Shown piece by piece: positions 40,925-52,602 of a DNA stretch of 64,000 nucleotides. A model generated the notes under the pieces. The model made no database searches and had not been told where the DNA came from. It worked only from the letters and a program-made list of their open reading frames with translations. Position numbers and translations under genes: made by a program. Each line of letters starts with the position of its first letter. The first letter of the stretch is position 1. Source of the DNA: Albula goreensis (Eukaryota > Chordata > Actinopteri > Albuliformes > Albulidae); assembly GCA_022829145.1 (NCBI GenBank), contig CM040748.1, positions 7,203,501 to 7,267,500 of the forward strand. The letters are read 5' to 3'.

Positions 40925-43900
40925 GAGAAAGGGCTGAAAGAGTGCCTGCAGTAAGTGAAGGGCTTCACACTGGTCAAGGCAGAACTCCCCTTCCTCCCCA
41001 CAGATCTTTCAGGAAGATGCAGACTAGAACCCCTGTGACACGCATTATTATGAAAATATCGTGTTTCAAAAAGTAAGTCACATGTTTTGATCTGCACCAA
41101 TTCTTCAGAGAATTTGATTGCCAGGTCTTCATAAGAACAGCCATCCAGAAAAATGGGGAGCAAATAAACTAATCTTTAAATCTGAGGCAGTCTGCATTAC
41201 ATCAAACAGAACATGAAACATTTCAGTTACAACTCATTTGGTGTACTGTAGTGTATGCTGTATTCATGATCATTGTACAAACAAGCTAAAAAGGTGCATT
41301 AGCAAGATCAAAGAGCCAGAAAGCATACAATGTGACTAGGCAGGTTATGTAAGCCACGTCTATAAAGCAAGTTTAAGACATAAGGTTTTGGAGCAGCAGT
41401 ATAAACCAGAGACTTTGTGACATCTATTCATTTCAAACTGAGGTATACCCAAATATCAAATGCACTGAGATCTTTCCTTTGCAAAATGCGATTTCCTCTC
41501 AACAAGACAAGCATTTCCTTTCACAGGATGATGATAACAGAAATACTGAACCCTGTCAGAATTCATCTAGGCTTAGTGACACCACTTCCTCTTCAGAGGG
41601 CATACAGACCGGCAATGGGGTTACTGCCATTCAGGAGTAAATCCTCAGAGAGGGATAACTGGCCAACACCCGCTCTGGACAGCACCTGGCGCTGAGATAA
41701 CTGAGTGAAAAGCCAGTAAGTTTGGCCTACAACTCAGCTCTTTTCCGATTCGCACAGCTCGAGCGAGGGCGACAAAACGGCATCATTCTGGGCAGTGCTG
41801 GCAAATCATTCATTTTAATAGAATTTAGTACAGCCGTCACGGACCACAGGACTTATCAAAAGGTCCCACAGAAAGCAGAAGAATGAAACCTTTAATACAG
41901 TCACCGGCTCAAGCAATTAAAGGATTATAGGAAGAGATTCATTCATCTACAAGAACTGTCATCTGGCTCAATCTGGAATTCTCCATTGAGATCACTGTTA
42001 AATGGCACAGACTTCAGCCCAGAGCCACCCTAACTGTGCAGTCAAAATCGAACACATTGCTTTAGATAAACTTTCATTTCAGATAACACTGCCACTTATA
42101 GCAGTATTTCAATACAGCTGTGCACAATATTTACATGTTTTTTTTTTAAAAATGAGAAAAAAGACCATTTCTACCATTACTGATCTACCATTTTTGAAAA
42201 TGGGAAAACCCTGTTAAACCTTGTTCCCCTACCTTTGAAATACTCCCTAAAGTCCAATATTTTAGATACACTTATCCAACCCATGAACACATTGTCAGTA
42301 ATACTGTCTTTGGACTGTGATGACCATTGCCTGTGTTCTCAAATCAAGCTCACAAGCAATATCTAAGCAATTAAAGTCCATTGTGTTCCACTGTATAAAA
42401 AAGAGCCAGGCCTTTTTCTGTTGTGCTTTTCTACTGCCAACTTGGCATACATTAATCTAATTTGTATTGAGTGAGCTTACAGTATGGCTGGACTACTTTA
42501 TTACAAATATAAAGTAATTTAGTTTTTCTGACCACAGTAGAGCTTGAAATGTTGCACAGCACCAAGCTTGCACTTTACAAACGGCACATGTTGTCCTGAG
42601 GAAGCACCACACCACTGAATGCTGGTGAGGGAGTCTTAAGCAATAAGAGACCATGATCCTGTTTTAAGATGATTTGTTAAATTTAGTCTACAATGAATTG
42701 TGTGGTAGTGGATTTGGCTGTGCAAAACATTACTGTGCTGATTATGTAAATTAGCTTTAATTAATTACAGCAAAGTTACATCACCACAAACACACTCTTC
42801 TTTGTGGAATGCAAGATATGTCACTTTGCAGTTTAGAAAACTACTTTTAGCGCCCCTCTCGATTACTTGAGTGGAAATACCATTCATATATATGAGGCCA
42901 GGCAAAAATACAGACATCTAAAATAACAGAATTGAGATAGAGGTGGGTTGGCTGCCAATATACATGGGATACAGTAGAGTATGCACATGGAGAGGACTAA
43001 GATAATACCAGCCTGAGGTATCTGGGGACCTCCACAGAGCACTCAAAGAAGGCTGTGAAGTTTATGAGAGGAAGCACTCGGCGTGCCCAGCTTCTTTAAA
43101 ACTCTCTCCCCTGGACCTTCCATCTCTCTTCATAACATGAAAGAGAATCACTCTCCTTTAAACAAAGCAGGCGAGGAGCAATAGCTCCATGTGGCTGTAG
43201 CCAGGATTTTAATGATACAAAGTATATCTTACTATGCCTGGTTCATTTTTATTTATTTTTTTTTTTACCAAGACCAAGAGGTTTAGTTATACACGTGATA
43301 CACATTAGAGAAAGAACTGAGCTTCATTAAAGATACTATGGAATACTCAATTTTTACCCTTTTCACATCCCATAATACCCATGCTGGGCAGATTTATCTG
43401 ATCAGTGAGAACCTGTGAAATGTAAGCGAATGGCTCTGTGCAAACTTTCATTACTGCATCAGGAGGTGCCAGAACACAACCGCTCATGAGGGAGGGGGTG
43501 GAGGGTAATGGGGTGAGGTGTGGATGGGTACCTGGGAGCTGATTAAGAGCCTAAAACTTAATGGAAAAAAACAGTTGCATCCTTGAACAGGTTTAAAAAT
43601 GCTTAGCCCTGAAAATAATCAATATACCTCTTTCAATAGCACTTTTAGAATTTTGAATTGGTGAATTGTCAGCAGTATTGAAAAAAATGATCCACCTAAA
43701 ATGAGAACGTCAATCATGTGAAAAAAAGAAGGCCTGTCACATCTCATGAGATATCCTCTCTGACTGCTTTGCCTGTGGCATGTTTGATTTTCTATCTAAA
43801 TGTAAAGAATGATACAACAGTGGGGATGAGAATTGGCTTTCCATGGCGATTTTTGGACATCCTCTCTGATACACACAACTTAAAAGCAGGTAGGCTTTTA

Positions 43901-45936
43901 ACAGGAATTAACCTAGTGACCTTGAGTATTCCAAATTTTAGAGCATGGTTTTAAATCAGGGTACCTTGACATAAATTATTTGCAGTTAATCAACAAAAAA
44001 AAGTGAAAAGTGATGACTCCAGGTTCCTGTGTGACTCTATTGAGAAAAGTAATTACAGTCTATGATGTTCTGTTTAACAACTGTTACCGTAGGATTTCCT
44101 CTCAACGAGGAGCAAATCTGATGTCGCTCAGGAAATTGCATGGGCACCTCATCTCCATTAAAATAAAGCAATGATAGCCTTCTCCTCCATCAATGACAGG
44201 CCATCTCTTACAATAGACTATTCACATTCTCTGATATATAATGGCTTAAAGTGACATAATGTAACTTTTCATTTTCTTCAAGCAAAACACGTTCTATTTG
44301 TGTGCTAAATTAATGAACATGACTAGTACAGTTTTATAAAAACATGTTATGAAACATTGAATAGGCATGGGTATATCCTTGAGGAAATTAAACTAAATGA
44401 TAGATTGAATTAGGAGCCTCTTCTTCGGTTGGAAAACATGCCATTTACCATTAAATAACATAACATTACCCTTAAATGATGAAAATTATATCATGTTATA
44501 ATGAATATTCTGATTCAAACTGAATCTCCAAAACCTTCATTTTATCATAGAAAACAGCATGACATGAGCTGAAACCATTTTACCCAGGAAGTTTGTTCAA
44601 AAAGAATGAATAACTAGGCTTACATAAAACTCACTTTATATGGGGTAAATTAATACCCCTCAGCAAAGATGATTAATTTTGTGGCATATGAGCATAAGCC
44701 ACAACTCATTTCACAAACTGTGTAATTACATTTTAAGGGTGTCCCAATAAAAAAAATGTTAAAATAAAGTCTCACAAACCCTCCAGAATTTTATACAATC
44801 TCCAAATGTAACCGAGAAACTGCTTACATATTACTGGGTAGTTTGGACAAAGGCGAATTTAGTTCCAGCCTATTTGAAATCACGCATTATTTTAATAAAG
44901 ACTCTGGAGTTTGGTAAAAGCAGCAGAGAAACACAAAGCACATAATGATACTATACTGGATGCTTGTCCCACTACTGTGTCTGTGTGCCTGCACTCACAT
45001 TCATAAAACTGGTGTGTGTGCAAATGTATAAATCTGATTTATATATTCATAAGCATGTATAAATAAAATAACTATCTTGACAAATATCTGTCAAGGTCCA
45101 TGATCTGCAGCTTTGAATAATTTCTAACTATATTTTGATAACTATGTGGTACCGACAAGGGCCTCATAAACTTAAGTCAGTACACATAAACTTAAACTGG
45201 TAAACCAGTTCAAACAATTCAACCCAGCATCCAACACGAGACAATAAGATAATAAGACATATATTAGAATAGTATGATATATTTATATATGTCATACAAT
45301 ATATTATTTATTTCATTTTACCTTCTGATATTATATCGTAAATGTTTTGGTTTTGGTCCCCTTATGTATCTAGTCAAGAGACATTTCAATTTAATTTAAT
45401 TTTAACCTTGTCTTTGACATAATAGAACTAAGCTTATTGTATATAAAGAGAAGATCCTGTTTTAGGTTTAATATTAATTAATATAAACATAACTATGAGG
45501 CCAGTGATGAAGCCAAAGGGCAATATTTGGTATTTGATTGGACAAAACCAGTCCTAATAGTTGAATTATGAATGAATGGCACTGCGCAGTGGGCTTACTG
45601 CATATAGCAAAATGTTGCCTGTGAAATATGACCTCATAAAGGGTTAAAACTCACTTGCTAAGTTATTTAAAACACAAAGGAAGTTCTTTTCAAAATCACC
45701 TGCCATCCATGTACTGTGACGTTGCTAAGCAACATGCATGCTCAGAATTCCACAAATCATACAGAGTAGAATGAATCTGAAATATGTCAGGAAATGAAAG
45801 AGTAGTGTTTTTTTTCAACAAGTCAAGGAGTCGTTACAAAGCGAAGCAAGTGAAATACACATTTAAAAGTAAAAGGATCTGGCCAACTTCAATTGTGGTG
45901 TGTATGGCTGTTGTATGAAATTGTTTCATTTAGGAG
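40922..45936. other. Unassigned AT-rich DNA
   Basis: A long gene-free stretch. No SINE or transposon end recognised. A near-palindrome AACTGGTAAACCAGTT at about 45197-45212 resembles a Grainyhead-type site but is isolated. Confidence 0.4.
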
Positions 45937-46140
45937 TACACTCTTAGAAAAAAGGGCTTTGTAACACTTTCAAAGGTTTTTCATTTGTCCTGCTGGGGGA
46001 ACCCTTTAAAGGTTCATCTTAGATACAGATATTTTTAAGGGGTTCTTCATATAACCCTCAGAATAAGGTTGTATCAAGGAACCTTTAAGGATTCCCACAG
46101 CAGGGCAAATGAAGACGGAACCTTTTTTGTATAAGTATAT
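45937..46140. mobile_element. Short non-autonomous DNA transposon (MITE-like)
   Basis: Inverted arms of roughly 42 bases match with several differences: the left arm 45974-46015 reads TCATTTGTCCTGCTG...CTTTAAAGGTTC, and the right arm 46079-46122 is its reverse complement. The outer ends (CACTCTTAGAAAAAAGG on the left, CCTTTTTTGTATAAGTATA on the right) also pair partly. The total of about 200 bp has no coding capacity. The CACTCTTA...AAAGGTTC signature resembles a palindromic repeat common in fish genomes. Superfamily not assigned. Confidence 0.75.
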
Positions 46141-46933
46141 ACATACTCAAAACTGACTCTAACCCATAACCATAACCACAACAATAAAAAATCAGAACCC
46201 ATAAGACTGGTCTTGAAAAGTTTCACAAGCAGACATGCAAAACACTTTTGAACATCAACATGTATGATATATGTTCTTTCTCCTTAAAACTACAAAAGAT
46301 CAGTGAGAAGAGTATACAGCACATGAAACTCTTAAGGTAAAAACAAACATTAAACAGAAGCTTTTTTCATTATGGCTTACAGCACATTTGGTAATTAAAT
46401 GTTTTTTCTCCAATGAGTGAACAACTTAAACCATAGATAAAAGCATTGAAAATGCAGCAGCTCAATCTGAAATATAATTTTATGAGTCAGACTGATTGGA
46501 TTCTATGGTAGATCGTATTTGTTAGTACAGAAGTTCCCAAACAGTGGATCAGGTATCTGTGGTGGATTGTGGGAAGGGCTCTGGTGGGCTACAAAATGAC
46601 ATGAGAAAAAAAAAACTTTTGTACAAAGGAACTTGCTGAATTTATGTTTTAAATTCATACCAACCAGATAATTTTCTGTACATATACCATATACTGCAGT
46701 TGCCACATAATACATACAGTTTATTGACATGGTTAAAAAAATCTTCCATGTATAATTCCACATTTCCATAAGAAGGTGTTAGGCTGCATTTTAATAAGGA
46801 ATGAGTCACATAATATGTATTCACACATTAATTGGTTGTAGCTTCAGAAAGTTTGGAAAGATGTACACTATGAAACAGAAGATATGATGCATGATTGTGT
46901 ATATAAGGACAGCAATAAATTCAGTGACATTAT
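46141..46933. other. Unassigned AT-rich DNA
   Basis: Nothing recognised between the two DNA transposons. Confidence 0.4.
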
Positions 46934-47957
46934 GGGTGTGACAAAATAATGGAAACACCAAGAAGACAAATGACTATTAGGAGTATTAGGAGTAGCTAAA
47001 TTGTAACCATAAAGGTGTTTACACATATCTGTCATATAAATGCCAGTAGTATTTGCCAAAATGTTTTGCGCCATAGCAGATTATTTCAAATGAATACCTT
47101 GATAAACTATTTGGATCAAACTGCTTTTAATTTCAAAAATGAAAATGTCAATATAATAGGAATAGCAAAATGATTTGATGTATGAGGACGGACAGTATAA
47201 AACAGGAAGGAGAAACAGTGGACATATTTCCAAGGTCACTAACCAAAATTCTTTTAAGAATCCATGCTAAAAACTACAACATAACAGACTGTACAGAGTG
47301 ACCAAATAACCTAATCCAACCTCCATGATCCAGCCTAAACAAAAGCTGTATGTTCTGAGCTTCACAAAACGGACATTTATGGTAGGGCTGCCCTTCTCTT
47401 ATCGTCTGAACTTCAGAAGACAGTAATATCACCTGATGAGTCTTTTACTCTTTTCCCTTTGATTGATTTATTTTGGGGAGTGCCGGAGCAAGCCTGAAAC
47501 CCACAGTCTTGAACATGGTGGTGAATCCTTGGGTAGGTGGTAGCCTACCCATGTTGGAGAGTTTTTAGCTCTGATTACTTCTCTGAAAAACAATTGTGAG
47601 AGACCAGGTGCATCCTTTGATGCAAACATTGGTTCCACAAGATGTTTCTATGCCCCGTGTTGGTGACAGGGCTAAAGTACAGGGCTCAACAGATTCTATT
47701 GTGGTTCCATGACTCCTTCCATAGCTCCCCCAGTCATTAAATCTAAACATCATTGAACCCTTAAGGGAAGATCTGGAATGCAGAGTGCAGTGGAGATTTC
47801 CAGCTCCATCTCAAATATCGGTCCATTATTCCTGTAGATGCAGCTCAAAACTTTCTTAGCAACATTTCAAGGAGGACCAAAGCTGTTATTTAACAGAGAG
47901 CTGGCCGAACCTCATACTAGAATGTCGCTGCCCTATTTCCATCACTTTGTGTAGCTC
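46934..47957 (+). mobile_element. Decayed Tc1/mariner-like DNA transposon
   Basis: The left end (46934-46959, containing TGACAAAATAATGGAAACAC) and the right end (about 47932-47957, containing TATTTCCATCACTTTGTG) are diverged inverted copies, as expected of Tc1-like terminal repeats. A transposase relic lies between them on the plus strand. The length of about 1.0 kb is short for an intact Tc1 element (usually 1.3-1.6 kb), so internal loss is likely, mostly in the DNA-binding half. Confidence 0.8.
47434..47910 (+). pseudogene. Tc1-like transposase relic (DDE domain part)
   Basis: One plus-strand frame from 47434 keeps recognisable Tc1 blocks in order: DESFTLFP (47434 on), WGVPEQA then a stop then NPQS (W...P.EAYNP block), QVHPLMQTL (47605 on) and LNLNIIEPLREDLECRVQ (the ...PDLNIIEPLW block, 47737 on). 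The last block holds the catalytic Glu. A second-frame remnant near 47858, ISRRTKAV, matches the usual C-terminal IPRRT.AV. At least five stops interrupt the reading, and the block around the second catalytic Asp is unrecognisable. The protein cannot be active. In life Tc1 transposases cut and paste their own element at TA sites. Confidence 0.82.
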
Positions 47958-49914
47958 CTATGTGTATGACCCCATCAACCATGCATCTGCGCTGAGTGTG
48001 CTCTCGTGCCTGTGTGCCATTGATACGTTTTGCTGCAGCATGAGAGGGAATGCAACGGTGCTGTGTTCAGGACCATGGATAGCTCCCATTGGCACGGTCT
48101 CAGCTAACACTTCAGAAGCTGCCTGGGCTGTCTAAAATATAAAGCGTATCTGCCCTCTTCTGCCAAGTTTGCGTGAAGTTGCTCCACTTTCTATTTATAT
48201 TAGAAATGGATACAATCCCACCTCACTAACCAGTCCATATAAGTATGCACCTTGACTGTGTACGTTGCGCTAAAACTATGGGACGAGCAAAGACAGAACC
48301 AGTATTAGCAATATTACATATCGAACAGGACAGAATGTTCCTCATTCAAGATGAATGGCATCATGTTTGGTTAAAAGACGTTCCTAAAAAATCCACATCC
48401 CTAAAAAATAAATCAGCAGTTGGAAACTACGTTTCCTTTATATTTTTCATCGTTTGAGTCTACAGTTTATTGCACATTTTTTGAATCGAAAATCTGTTAA
48501 ACGTGAATGTCCTAAGGCTGCTTTCCGTCTAAAACTTCTGGATCTACAGTTTTTGTCAGGCATTATTTGACAGCTTGTAATTAGTTAAATGATTAATTAA
48601 AAGATCAGCCTGCCCTAAATAATTGTGCTGTGATAAGTAGCGATGAAATTCTTATTGTAACAAATACAAAGGGGATGATACGTTTGTGTAACAGTAACAC
48701 ACTTCACATTATATGACCGAACACTTCAACACTGTTCAGATGAAAGATGCATGGATTGACGCAAATTTCGTCTATTGATTTATTCTTCATCAGTTTGATT
48801 AAGAACGAGAAAACTGAAGCCCCACTTAATTCCAACATACTGGTGGAGGACAAACCAGTCTTATAACCTTATTTTTAAATTTTCTTCAAAATTTTTCTTT
48901 GTGAATATTGAACATACAGTTTTAATAGGCTACCTGAAACACCTTCGATTTCTGGCATGAATTGGTTTAGAAAGGCTTGTACAATCATTCAGATCTTATA
49001 TAGATATTGAGGAAAGGAAGGAACGGCAATGGCCATGTCTAGGCTCTAATATTTTTCAGAATAAATTAACAGAACTTGAAAGAGCGGAAGAGAAGATCTA
49101 CTCACTGAAAAACTCGAATAGTTTCGTAAAAACTGTGCTGCGCGATACATATGTTTTACATGTGGCATCAACCTTCATAACGTGCTGTACAGTTTCATAA
49201 TGCTACTTTATATCCGTCCATTGCAAAGACACTTCTCTACGGGTATTTTTCTAATGGAAGCAGCTGCGACAGATTGATGTGGAGGCATGGTCCGCTCTTT
49301 ATAAACCAGTGGGACGGACTGACGGTTCTTCACACAAAGCTTTCCCAAGCAGCGCTGCTGAATAGCATAATCTCTTAACTCAAAACCAATACAACGATAG
49401 CAATATAAAGAACCAATGCTATAGCCTTAAAAATAATCATTAACTGCCATTAGCTGGTATCTTCCACACAACCGAGAGCAGTTACTCTAAAATGTAAAGA
49501 AAACAATAACCGTTGAAAAAAGACAGGATATACGAAACTCCTTACTTTTAATTATTTAAGGGATTTAGTGTTTTTCGTCATCACTGGTTTGGTAGGTCTG
49601 AGTGTGCTAGACAGTTAAGACAGAGTTTACAAAGCTATTTAACACCGAACTGCCTCGGAACCGGGATACGACTCCATTTACCTTTGAGATATTTGTGACT
49701 GTTTTACAGTATCATTGTATTGACAACATTATATGCGCTGTTAGTCAAAATTAATCAGTAAATTCATGTAGACTAAACTAGGTTTTGGCAGGTTAATCGT
49801 ATGCCAAAATGTTTTGCTCAATTTCATTGAATTTCAAGTTCGATATTTCTCCATATTAGGCTGCGACTACTTCTACTAGCCCTACTACTACTATTACTAC
49901 TATTACTACTACTA
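47958..49914. other. Unassigned DNA
   Basis: No gene recognised. Weak minus-strand donor-like sites occur near 49100 (GTGAGT) and 49550 (GTAAGG), but no exon can be framed with them. Confidence 0.35.

Positions 49915-49973
<59 letters not shown>
49915..49973. repeat. (TAA)n microsatellite with a TAC-rich leader
   Basis: About 20 units of TAA, preceded from about 49882 by imperfect CTA/TTA units. It directly abuts the minus-strand splice donor at 49980, so on that strand it would lie within the first 70 bases of an intron. Confidence 0.95.
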
Positions 49974-49975
<2 letters not shown>

Positions 49976-49980
49976 CTTAC

Positions 49981-50896
49981 CTCATTTAGTCCTCTATAAT
50001 TTAATATTTGACGACATGTCTACGTAGTACGCAGCTGGCATCACAGGTTACGGGGTGATCTCAGTAATCAGTGTTTTTGAGCTCTTCACCTTCTCCAAGT
50101 CCAAATGCTGCGTTAAGCAGACTTTATCCTTCACAATATTGGGGCAATTGTCTCATTTTAACACGAGCATTGTGAAGTCCAGAGTTTAAGGTTCACCGGA
50201 AAGACGCCGCTGTCTCTTGGGACATGGGATCCACGTGCTAAAAGCGCCCTGAACAAATATCATCAGCAACAACCTAAATAACGCGCTGAAACTGACAGGG
50301 ATCTTCCATTCTCAACTCTCTTGAAGCAAGATATGATTGGCACCATCTGCCCATCCCCTTTGTTTATGCATCTACATATTTGTGTCCATTGATTGGTTTA
50401 AGTCTTGCTTTTGCCCATGCATGTCTTATTCATAGATTTTGTATCGGTCCTTCCATTACCCCAGATCACTGGTTAGGTACGAATGGATACCGCCGAGGTT
50501 TTGAAAGGCTACACTTTACTTTTCAACGAGGACTTTGTTCCACGAGGTCTTTTTTACACGCAGAGCAGTGCATAAGCAATATGAACTATGTGACACTGTT
50601 CCTAATATTGAAAATACATTGCTTCTAAATTATAAGAATTACACATCAAGAAATCTCATCTCCACCATTCCGGTCGCTTTACCGCAAAAATACGTGAAGC
50701 CTCTTCTTCCACAGCGATGTAATGATATAGTGAGAATCGTGTATCGTTTTTGCTGTCTTCGCTCTAGCATGGAACGAAGATTCTCTTTCTGTATCCACAG
50801 CACGATCTCTCTCTCCTCCACAAAGCAACCAGCAAAGGCAACTTGAATACAAAACAGCTGACTCAATCCACAAGCAACATATCTGGATAAGAGAGA
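49981..50896 (-). other. Candidate minus-strand non-coding exon
   Basis: On the minus strand the block is bounded by a strong acceptor, a pyrimidine tract ending CCGTTTCCTTCCCTCAG (AG at 50898-50897), and by a donor GAG|GTAAGT that matches the consensus fully (exon end 49981). It keeps many CpGs, unlike the desert to the left. No frame is open across it: the best minus frames stop near 50639-50679, so it would be untranslated or lncRNA sequence. An alternative acceptor (TTTGTTCAG, near 50250) would give a shorter exon of about 270 bases. The last few bases include an ATG (TAAATGAG|), so a coding start just before the donor cannot be excluded. Seen: splice signals; inferred: the exon. Confidence 0.28.
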
Positions 50897-51330
50897 CTGA
50901 GGGAAGGAAACGGATACGCGCAAGTGAACGTAGAACTCCAGTGTCGTTCATATAAGCGGTACACCCACGACGAAATTCGCTTTTTAAACCCCCATAGCCT
51001 TTGATAGAAAACCAGGTATTCACATATCGAATTTGAAATGCTTAGCTCGAGTTTGTTTGGAAGCCTGCCGTTTCTTGTGGCATGCGGTAATACTTTGTTA
51101 CAAACGGATGACACAGAAGTCGGGTATTAGAGGGTGAATATTTGTTTGCGTGAAGTATAGTGTGTGAATATGCCCCTGTGCTGGAGGGAGGGACTTCTCA
51201 ACAGAATAAGCGACATGCCAGAACCTCGGCGCTATCTTGGACTCTGCTGTATATGATAGAAATGCTTCATTCAAATCGAGGGATGACTGAATAAAATGAA
51301 AACTTTGTTATTCGAGTACACCCAGAAATC
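50897..51330. other. CpG-retaining DNA, possible promoter region
   Basis: Unique sequence with retained CpGs between the minus-strand acceptor and the plus-strand small ORF. No clear TATA box or other core promoter element could be fixed on either strand. Confidence 0.25.
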
Positions 51331-51561
51331 ATGGCAATTTCCTTCTCCTCAAGACTGAACTGTTGTGGCAGCACTGTTCTGATTCTCGTCTGCTTTGTTA
51401 CTATCAGTTGCTGCAAATTTACTAGCACTACATTCTGCAGCGAGGACTTTCAAAGAGCAAATCGGAGGATAGCATATTCCAAAGTCTGGCCCACCTTCGC
51501 TATTTACCATGGTCTTCACTCTGTGTCCCCAACGCTCGATCAGAAACTATGGGCGATGTAG
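51331..51561 (+). CDS. Hypothetical 76-residue protein with signal-peptide-like start
   Basis: The frame begins with an ATG in a strong translation context (A at -3, G at +4). The N-terminus (MAISFSSRLNCCGSTVLIL, then VCFVTISCC) has a basic n-region and a hydrophobic core like a secretory signal. The remaining 45 or so residues include FCSEDFQRANRRIAYSKVW and no motif I recognise. An upstream out-of-frame ATG at 51297 opens a 20-codon frame. It lies on the opposite strand within the putative 50897-56401 intron. Length is within chance expectation, and no splice or polyadenylation evidence ties it to a transcript. Treat as a weak candidate. Confidence 0.18.
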   Translation: MAISFSSRLNCCGSTVLILVCFVTISCCKFTSTTFCSEDFQRANRRIAYSKVWPTFAIYHGLHSVSPTLDQKLWAM

Positions 51562-52396
51562 CCTTCTTCTGGAAAGGCCCCCGATCACTGGACGCGTTAC
51601 AGGAGCACTCTTTAGCAGGTCTGTTCCGACACCCATCGCATCGGTTCAAACTTTAATGTTTTGATTTTCGCATCATTATCGTTGTTGCTCCCTCTTGGTT
51701 GTGTATGCATGTATTTACACAACAGGGCAACTCAGTTATTTTGTTAATGACTTGTGTTCAAGTTTAAGATGATGTCACCGTAATCCACAGATATTAATAT
51801 TTAATGTTCCCGTTGCACAAATTATAATGGAGACCCTTTCGTTAAAACAACCATACCCCTTTCCATAACGACAAGTTGATTATTAATATATTTTAATTAT
51901 TTCTAGGGCTCAACAAGCTGTTTTTGAGTCTGTATTCCATATCATTATTAATCATTGTGTACCAACAAATGAATTTATCTCTGTAACGATCAAGCTTACT
52001 GACTTCCTACCTTTAATGGATATCATTTCAACGCAGCGTTAAACTCCTATAAACGTCTGAACGACTGTATTATATTAATAATCAGTTAATGCTCTGTACT
52101 AATAAGTGCTTTATTGAAAACGGAAGACTGCTTAGTTTATAATTAATTGCAAAACTGTCATTGAAAAGCATCAGATCAGCAGAAGAAGGTTATATGGAGT
52201 TCAAAATGATGGCTAAAGTTGAATGTTAAGCGGCGCCATTATTTAAAGGGCGAGTTCACTGGTATTTAATAGCAAGATAACGGAAATGTCAGGGCACTTC
52301 AGTTTCATTTGCTACGCCTCCTACGGAGCAATCAGGGTACTTACGAAATAAAAGGCACTTCTCTCTGTATGGACACACACTCTCTTACTCACATGT

Positions 52397-52397
<1 letters not shown>
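51562..52397. other. Unassigned AT-rich DNA
   Basis: No gene recognised. A donor-like AGCAG|GTCTGT occurs near 51618 on the plus strand, after the stop of the small ORF. Confidence 0.35.
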
Positions 52398-52476
<79 letters not shown>

Positions 52477-52509
52477 ACATGCACACACACACACACATTC
52501 AGACAGACA

Positions 52510-52600
<91 letters not shown>
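52398..52600. repeat. (CA)n microsatellite, interrupted
   Basis: Three CA runs (52398-52474, 52481-52497, 52510-52600) are separated by TTACATG and TTCAGACAGACAG. The Thr-His and Cys-Val frames over it are artefacts. Confidence 0.97.

Positions 52601-52602
<2 letters not shown>

Noticed and set aside
40516-41163. 215-codon minus-strand His-Thr-rich frame
   Set aside because: Entirely a product of the TG/CA compound repeat, which has no stop codons in these frames.
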